This document shows, in pieces, positions 20,086-22,499 of a stretch of 22,499 bases of DNA. Location of the stretch: assembly GCA_036897095.1 (NCBI GenBank), contig JAYMSP010002785.1, positions 1 through 22,499 of the forward strand. The letters are read 5' to 3'. Numbering within the stretch: the stretch's first letter is position 1; the number at the start of each line of letters is the position of its first letter. This DNA comes from Plantago elongata (lineage: Eukaryota; Streptophyta; Magnoliopsida; Lamiales; Plantaginaceae). Below the pieces are notes generated by a model, which saw only the letters and a list, made by a program, of their open reading frames with translations, had not been told where the DNA came from and did not search any database. A program made the translations under genes and the position numbers.

Positions 20086-20140
20086 AAGGCCAACTTGGTT
20101 ACTTGAAGGTTGGCCCTTGCACCACGGCAAGCCGTGGTGC
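20086..20140. repeat. Two adjacent GC-rich hairpins
   Basis: Hairpin 1: GGCCAAC (20088-20094) pairs with GTTGGCC (20109-20115) around a 14-nt loop. Hairpin 2: GCACCACGGC (20119-20128) is a perfect 10-bp inverted repeat with GCCGTGGTGC (20131-20140), separated by AA. The second is far more GC-rich than its surroundings. Confidence 0.9.
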
Positions 20141-20842
20141 TTAATTGGAGCACTGACGGTTTGTTAACTTACACCGTATTCTTATCAATTATACATCATT
20201 ATAATCATGATAACCGAACTATCTATCTATATATATAAATAAACGGATGGTTTAATTGAAAGAAAAATTATGCCATATAAAGAAATATTGCGGTGGCATT
20301 TTGAAAGCCCAAAGAAATTTATCTATAAATCTCTCATAATCAACTTTTCTTCATACTGATTCACGTATACCAAATTTTAATAGTTAAAATTTCCTGCAGA
20401 AATGGGATCATGCATGAGCTAATTATGTTCCACTAAACTAGCCTATTTTTAGTTATCTTTTTAAAAAATTACTTTGATCATTAATTTTGTATTGTCATAA
20501 TTTGAAAAAAAAATGATAAATTTAGTTATTTTGATATTGATAATGTTCTATATATTTCAAACATTACCATATATTTTAACTATTATTAGATATTTTTTTT
20601 ATTTTTTTTAATTATTGTGTTATAGGAATTTTAGTTAGATATTTATTGGAAAATTTAGTTAATTGTATATGACGTCAATTATAAACCACGTTTTTAGTGA
20701 CTTTACTTCACCATGACTAGAGACTTCATTACATATGAGATAAATTTTTAATATTGTATGAGAATTCAAATCACAATATATAATGTATTTCATATTAATT
20801 AATTATTTATTTTATAGAAATATTATAGAAATATCATACTCA
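20141..20842. other. AT-rich intergenic DNA, no gene seen
   Basis: Only AT-rich sequence with T and A runs (such as 20589-20610). No gene or clear element was recognised. Confidence 0.6.
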
Positions 20843-20986
20843 CCCTGTGTTTTTTTCAACTGAAAATCACTTCAGTTCAGTTCAACTCGGCTTAGTTATA
20901 ATTTATATCTTACTTCAATTTAGTTGAGTTCAGTCTAGTCCAGTCCAGTTTAGTTTAGTAAATTTCAGTGGAAGAGAACACAACCT
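20843..20986. mobile_element. Short fold-back MITE, family C, copy 1
   Basis: The left end CCCTGTGTTTTTTTCAACTGAAAAT and the right end, in reverse, AGGTTGTGTTCTCTTCCACTGAAAT agree well. Inside each end is a run of TCAGTTCAG or CTAAACTAAACTGGACTG type repeats. The whole 144 bp can fold as a long imperfect hairpin. There is no coding capacity, and the superfamily was not determined. Confidence 0.75.
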
Positions 20987-21400
20987 TAGTCCACTTAAGG
21001 TTAATTATTTTCAACTATTATACAACTTCTATATTACTTGCAAATTAAATGACCAATTCTATAAATTTATCACCACTTAACTCTTGAACATAAAATAAGG
21101 AAGATATCCGAGGAATTGGTGTTCACAAAGCCGGTTTCATTCTCTCTAGAGTAGTAAAACTCATGTGTCGTAGAAGCGCTGAGAATGACTCTTATAATAC
21201 CGTCTCTATGTATATAGAGCGTACCACAAAAGAATTCAATTACTTTGTATAGTTTCATGATCCCTTAGCAAGCTCTTGATGAATACTATAAGCTAGGATT
21301 AATGTGCCAATAGATATGTACTTAAAGTGGAGAAGAAAAAGCATAAAAGTGGTGGGAAGAAGAGAATGAATCAAGTTACCTGCATCTTTTAATGATATAT
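20987..21400. other. Intergenic DNA, no gene seen
   Basis: An antisense 62-codon frame (21070-21258) has no known signature. No RNA gene was recognised. Confidence 0.6.
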
Positions 21401-22431
21401 ATAATTTTAGGGTCTATTACATATACTACCCCTGTTAGATGCGCTACTCTCATCCGGGTCACTGTTAGTTCAACAATAACGAATAAAAAACTATTAGAGT
21501 ATTTCTATTACATACAAGTCCAAAAGTCAAACAAATTTTAATTGGGCCAAAACATCCTATGACAGATTCACATTGTAAATTATAATGTGCCTTAGTAATA
21601 TGCTTTATATTTACCTCAAAAACATATTTTATTTTATAAATTTATAATACTCAACAAAATAGTAAACAACATCTTCTAAACAAACTGAAAATTTCGTTAG
21701 AATGTTAAGATATACTAATTCAAATGTAATGACTTTATACTTAAGTACACACGGGTTGATTTTATAAGAAAATGAAATAAAATGAAATAACATATCTACT
21801 CTGTTAGTACTATAGTTAATTGTAATTAACTTGCACTGCTAATGGAGTTCTAACTGGAAGAAGAACCCAAAACCTGGGCATATATGTGAAGATTTTAGAA
21901 TCAATTTAATTTGTAAAGTATATGCATTTGATTTGAAATTCAGGGATTCAAATGTATATTTAGAATTTAAAATCCGTGATTTTGAGAGTTAGTGTTGTGT
22001 TAAAGACTAAATGTTACATTTTCGAAAGAGTTGAAATTGTTTAATTAATTTAACACTTTCAGTTTCTTGCAATTATGGCCCAAATAGTTTCTAGATTTGC
22101 GATTGAGTCCAACAAATTTTAGAAAATTATGAATATATGCTAGAAATTATAAAAGTCGACTATACAGTTTTTAATCCTATTATTTCAGGTTATTAAATAA
22201 TATAAACAGGGTGCTCAACATAAATAATGAAATATAAAGGGTTTAAGCTGAAATTATGAAAAATTTGAGTAATGCCTTTTTCAAAATGACAAAATAAAGC
22301 CATGTTTGGCAAATACTGTTTGGTCAACATAAAAATGAAATGGACATATATGTAATTGTTGAACTAATAGATACCCATATGTAATTAGAAGATCTAATAA
22401 GGGTAGAAGATGAAATTCACCCATAATTTTA
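21401..22431. mobile_element. Non-autonomous Mutator-like element with 9-bp target duplication
   Basis: The element itself runs from 21410 (GGGTCTATTACATATACTACC) to 22422. Its reverse end reads GGGTGAATTTCATCTTCTACC, and the two ends stay alignable for about 75 bases (both contain ACCC, TTAGAT and later TTAGTTCAACAAT). ATAATTTTA flanks it directly on both sides (21401-21409, 22423-22431), a perfect 9-bp duplication, which is the usual size for Mutator-like transposons. At 1,013 bp and without a transposase frame it depends on another element. Confidence 0.8.
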
Positions 22432-22441
22432 TGTATTTAAG

Positions 22442-22499
22442 CTTTGTTCTCTTCGTCTGCAAGCTCATTCAGTTCAGTTCAGATTCATTCAGTTTAGAT
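22442..22499. mobile_element. Fold-back MITE, family C, copy 2, cut by the window end
   Basis: CTTTGTTCTCTTCGTCTGCAAG followed by ATTCAGTTCAGTTCAG and CAGTTTAG resembles the end and subterminal repeats of the element at 20843-20986. The other end lies outside the window. It starts 10 bases after the Mutator-like element's target duplication. Confidence 0.55.

Overview
The window is nuclear DNA of a flowering plant, probably a core eudicot. It is AT-rich, has introns with GT/AG ends and U/A-rich flanks, and is packed with plant transposon relics. It holds one intact protein-coding gene, a plus-strand ARGONAUTE1 (AGO1) orthologue. I could follow it from a TATA box near 7645 to a stop codon at 15896-15898. 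The 21 coding exons join without a frame break into 1,070 codons. The species cannot be fixed from the sequence alone.

Layout. 1-3110 is AT-rich and contains a decayed Helitron on the minus strand: a PIF1-like helicase relic (about 2258-3110) with stops and frameshifts, and a possible Helitron 3' end with its hairpin near 769-796. 3788-6847 is a 5'-truncated LINE on the plus strand. It has an RNase H domain with one nonsense codon, a very long repeat-rich 3' region, a terminal GAGAGC/GCTCTC hairpin and an A13 tail, flanked by a possible 9-bp target-site duplication. 6848-7660 is the AGO1 upstream region and carries an 83-bp tandem duplication. 7660-16050 is AGO1, with a leader intron, a miR168 target site in coding exon 1, PAZ, MID and PIWI coding exons, and MITE-like insertions in three introns. 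16402-22499 has no recognisable gene. It is an array of non-autonomous DNA transposons: three Stowaway-like MITEs (two of one family in opposite orientation), a fold-back MITE and a second, cut-off copy of it at the window end, and a 1,013-bp Mutator-like element with a perfect 9-bp target duplication.

How the parts relate. AGO1 is the main microRNA slicer and is itself controlled by miR168, whose site is visible here in a diverged form. The rest of the window is material of the kind that small-RNA silencing targets, and three of the insertions lie inside AGO1 introns. The most unusual local event is a 122-bp tandem duplication across the exon 14/intron 14 boundary. It copied the splice donor, and the second copy ends in the acceptor now used. 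I saw no wholly new gene system.
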